Assembly: GCA_003152165.1 (NCBI GenBank)
Contig: PLZO01000013.1
Coordinates: 1-53,217 of the forward strand
Direction: 5' to 3'
Source of the DNA: Chloroflexota bacterium
GTDB taxonomy: Bacteria; Chloroflexota; Limnocylindria; Limnocylindrales; CSP1-4
DNA length: 53,217 nucleotides
Shown here: positions 51,272 through 53,217 of the stretch, one piece after another
How positions within the stretch are numbered: position 1 is the stretch's first letter
Layout of the letters: each line of letters begins with the position of its first letter
Made by a program: the position numbers and the translations under genes
The notes under the pieces: model-generated
What the model saw: the letters and a program-made list of their open reading frames with translations, nothing else
Told to the model about the DNA's origin: nothing
Databases searched by the model: none

Positions 51272-52696
51272 ATGGAGAATCGAGAGCGCCCGCTGGGGGT
51301 CGATCGGCGGGGCTTTCTCCGGCTCACGGCGGCGGCCTCGGTAGCCGCGTTCCTGGCGGCCTGCCGAGGGAACGCTGCATCGGGGAGCCCGAGGGTCTCT
51401 GCCAGCGGCCCAGATCCGGACGCCTCCCCCCCGGGGCCTTCTGGGGTCGGCTTCCCCGCACAGGGCACGGCGGCGCCGGCTCCGAGCGCTGCGGCCCAGG
51501 TACCGAGCGGTCGACGAACCCTGTACCGGGGCGCCAACCTCGCAACTGGGCGGTCTGCGCGTCTCGAAACCGATATCAGCGTCCTCGTCGCCGATGGCCG
51601 GATCGCCTGGATCCGGCCGACCGACGCCGAAGAGGACCCAGGCCCCGCCGCAGGCTTGGTGATCGTCGACGCTCGGGGAACCACGATCGTGCCAGGCCTC
51701 GTCGACGCGCACAGTCATGTCATGCTGCCGGGCGGGGTCGACTATCGCGCGCGGATCGGTGATCGGCCAGCGGTGTTGGCCGCGGTCGCGGAGCGGAATG
51801 GCCTGCTGGCGTGGCAGGCCGGCGTCCGCTGGCTGCGCGACGTCGGTAGCCCGATCGGGGTTGACCCCGTCGACGGTCGGCGTCGTGCCCTGGCCCTCGG
51901 GATTCGGGACCGCTGGCGCGGTGAGGCGAACCGACCCCGCATTCGGGCGGCGGGCACCTGGATCGCATCGCCCGGCGGCCGGCCTGCGGGCAGCGGCCTC
52001 TCGATCGCCCATCCGGCCGCGCTGCCCTCGGCCGCGCTCGGCCAGCTGCGCGACGGCGCCGACCTCATCAAGCTCTACGTCCAGGCGCCGGGCGGGGGCT
52101 CGCCGTGGACAGCCGCCGAGATCGGCCGGGTCGTCAAGGTCGTCCACGCTGCAGGGGCGCGCGTGGCTGCACACGTGATGGACCTCGGCGCCGCGCAGGC
52201 CGCAGTGGGCGGCGGCGTCGACGCCCTCGACCATGGCTTCCGGATCGACACTGATCTCGCGCGGGCGATGGCCGCTCAGGGTACGTTTCTCGTCACGACG
52301 ATCACCGTCCCGAAGACTTGGCTTGGGTTTGCGCGGACCGCGCCCTGGAGCTCGTTCGCGACGGCGGCCGGGCGGGCGAACTCGAACCAGCTCCTGCGCG
52401 ACGCGCTGGCGAGTGCCCGCATCGCGCACCAGGCCGGGGTCAAGATCGTGGCCGGCACCGACTTTGGGGGCGGGGGCGCCCACGCCGGCGTGCTCGCAGG
52501 CGAAGTTGAGTCGCTCGTCGAGGCGGGCCTGCAACCCTGGGAGGCTCTGGGGGCCGCCACGTGGCGGGGCGGCGAGCTACTCGGTGAGCCCGACGCCGGA
52601 GCTGTCAGGGAGGGCGCCCTTGCCGACTTCGTCCTGGTTAAGGGCGACCCGCTCAGCGATCCGAGCGTGTTGTGGAGGATCTGGCGGGCGGCCTGA
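51272..52696 (+). CDS. Secreted amidohydrolase-family enzyme (Tat lipoprotein)
   Basis: 474 aa from ATG 51272. The signal has twin arginines and a lipobox (DRRGFLRLTAAASVAAFLAAC), so a folded, metal-loaded enzyme is exported and lipid-anchored. Amidohydrolase motifs: VPGLVDAHSHVMLPG (HxH), LIKLYVQAPGG (metal-bridging Lys), GARVAAHVMD, GVDALDHGFRI, and KIVAGTDFGGGG (metal Asp). The C-terminal beta part ends EGALADFVLVKGDPLSDPSV. Close to imidazolonepropionase/prolidase-like members. The substrate (cyclic amide or peptide) is unknown. Confidence 0.9.
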   Translation: MENRERPLGVDRRGFLRLTAAASVAAFLAACRGNAASGSPRVSASGPDPDASPPGPSGVGFPAQGTAAPAPSAAAQVPSGRRTLYRGANLATGRSARLETDISVLVADGRIAWIRPTDAEEDPGPAAGLVIVDARGTTIVPGLVDAHSHVMLPGGVDYRARIGDRPAVLAAVAERNGLLAWQAGVRWLRDVGSPIGVDPVDGRRRALALGIRDRWRGEANRPRIRAAGTWIASPGGRPAGSGLSIAHPAALPSAALGQLRDGADLIKLYVQAPGGGSPWTAAEIGRVVKVVHAAGARVAAHVMDLGAAQAAVGGGVDALDHGFRIDTDLARAMAAQGTFLVTTITVPKTWLGFARTAPWSSFATAAGRANSNQLLRDALASARIAHQAGVKIVAGTDFGGGGAHAGVLAGEVESLVEAGLQPWEALGAATWRGGELLGEPDAGAVREGALADFVLVKGDPLSDPSVLWRIWRAA

Positions 52697-53217
52697 GGGG
52701 TCGACGCGCCGACGGGCTGAGGCCCGAGGCCGAGTGCCCGGACTCGGTCCAGAACGTGTTGGACCTGCACTCTGCGCCCTCTGCGAGGCGGTCCTTGATC
52801 AAGGGATCGACCACGACGGCGACCCGGGCCTCAGTGAGCAGGGCTTCATTCGTCCGTGCGAGCGAAACCATCCGCTGCGATCTCGCCATCGGGGGGATCA
52901 CGGTGGGCCGAAGACGAGCCTGACGTCATGGATCCAGTCGATCCCGCGCGCGAGATCCCGGTGCGCATCCTCTGCGAACGTGTGCGGGGTGGTCGTGCCG
53001 CGCGGGAACTCCGCCGTCGCTCGTTCTCTTCCGATGCCGGCCCGTGCTCTGTCCGAGCCTCCACCCGGACGGTCGTCGCGGGAGCCGCGCTTGCGCAGGG
53101 TCATCGGTCACGTCAATGGCTGCGTGATGGCCGACCCGACATCACGGTTGGGGCCGATCGGCCCTGCAGCCGGCACGCCCGGTAGGCGCGGCAAGGTTCG
53201 GATCGGGCCATAGGTCA
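52697..53217. other. Right end: unassigned minus-strand debris
   Basis: Two overlapping minus-strand frames read as one protein-like sequence: TPHTFAEDAHRDLARGIDWI then HDVRLVFGPP (52898-53104), continued in the next frame by PPMARSQRMVSLARTNEALL and TEARVAVVVDPLIKDRLAEG (52653-52901). The shift is at ~52898. I do not recognise the family. It may be another broken gene. The last ~110 bases show nothing. Confidence 0.4.

Noticed and set aside
51158-52534. 458-aa minus-strand ORF
   Set aside because: Antisense of the amidohydrolase gene.
52653-53104. A complete gene at the right edge
   Set aside because: The frames must be joined by a shift and no family is recognised, so it is listed only as debris.

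Overview
The window is GC-rich, densely packed on both strands, uses GTG and TTG starts freely, and has many 4-base GTGA/ATGA overlaps. Gene content is a mix: MshC-type mycothiol ligase, polyphosphate glucokinase, DevS/DevR-like sensors, a MoxR/DUF58/von Willebrand locus, CsbD, GlsB and YggT stress proteins, and a cytochrome oxidase subunit I tail of the type seen in Chloroflexota and Actinobacteria. I infer a soil or freshwater Chloroflexota (Limnocylindria-like) or a deep actinobacterial relative. The window has no rRNA, so this is not settled. I found no tRNA, CRISPR array or replication origin.

Layout. 1-4.2 kb: a two-component pair, a membrane-anchored sulfite-oxidase-like molybdoenzyme and a second response regulator. 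4.2-8.6 kb: a GT4 glycosyltransferase with a toroid glycosidase-like partner, and a PAS histidine kinase. 8.9-15.2 kb: an island of small stress and membrane proteins plus an ArsA ATPase. 15.2-23.3 kb: a DevS/DevR-like pair, an adenylate cyclase, a deleted FIST gene and the HtrA-MoxR-DUF58-vWA-vWA operon. 23.3-24.6 kb: decayed DNA with two facing IS481 remnants. 24.7-29.6 kb: a PQQ-propeller lipoprotein, a SIMPL protein, a UGA-interrupted SelW-family gene behind a Cys-rich MerR regulator, and a TetR/cupin pair with a visible operator. 30-38 kb: an Nramp-like transporter, mshC and ppgK (divergent) and PhoD. 37.7-44 kb: a second small-protein island with paralogs of the first. 44-53 kb: a run of truncated genes, then secreted hydrolases, a methyltransferase and an amidohydrolase.

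The most interesting item is at 27296-27586 on the minus strand. It is a 96-codon SelW/Rdx-family gene whose only in-frame stop is a UGA exactly at the second redox position (CxxU). The UGA is followed at 15 nt by a short hairpin with a GGUCU apical loop, the expected arrangement of a bacterial SECIS. ORF callers break the gene, and it is absent from the supplied track.

The second theme is gene decay. At least a dozen recognisable fragments or frameshifted genes lie between intact genes: ABM monooxygenase, Dps, FIST, GGDEF, IS481 twice, MerR, AKR, 2-oxoglutarate dehydrogenase E1, CtaD, alkaline-phosphatase-like, J-domain, SRPBCC and GNAT. Some breaks are single-base changes in short homopolymers and could be sequencing errors. 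Others are real truncations. Four tiny genes too short for the ORF track are also added.
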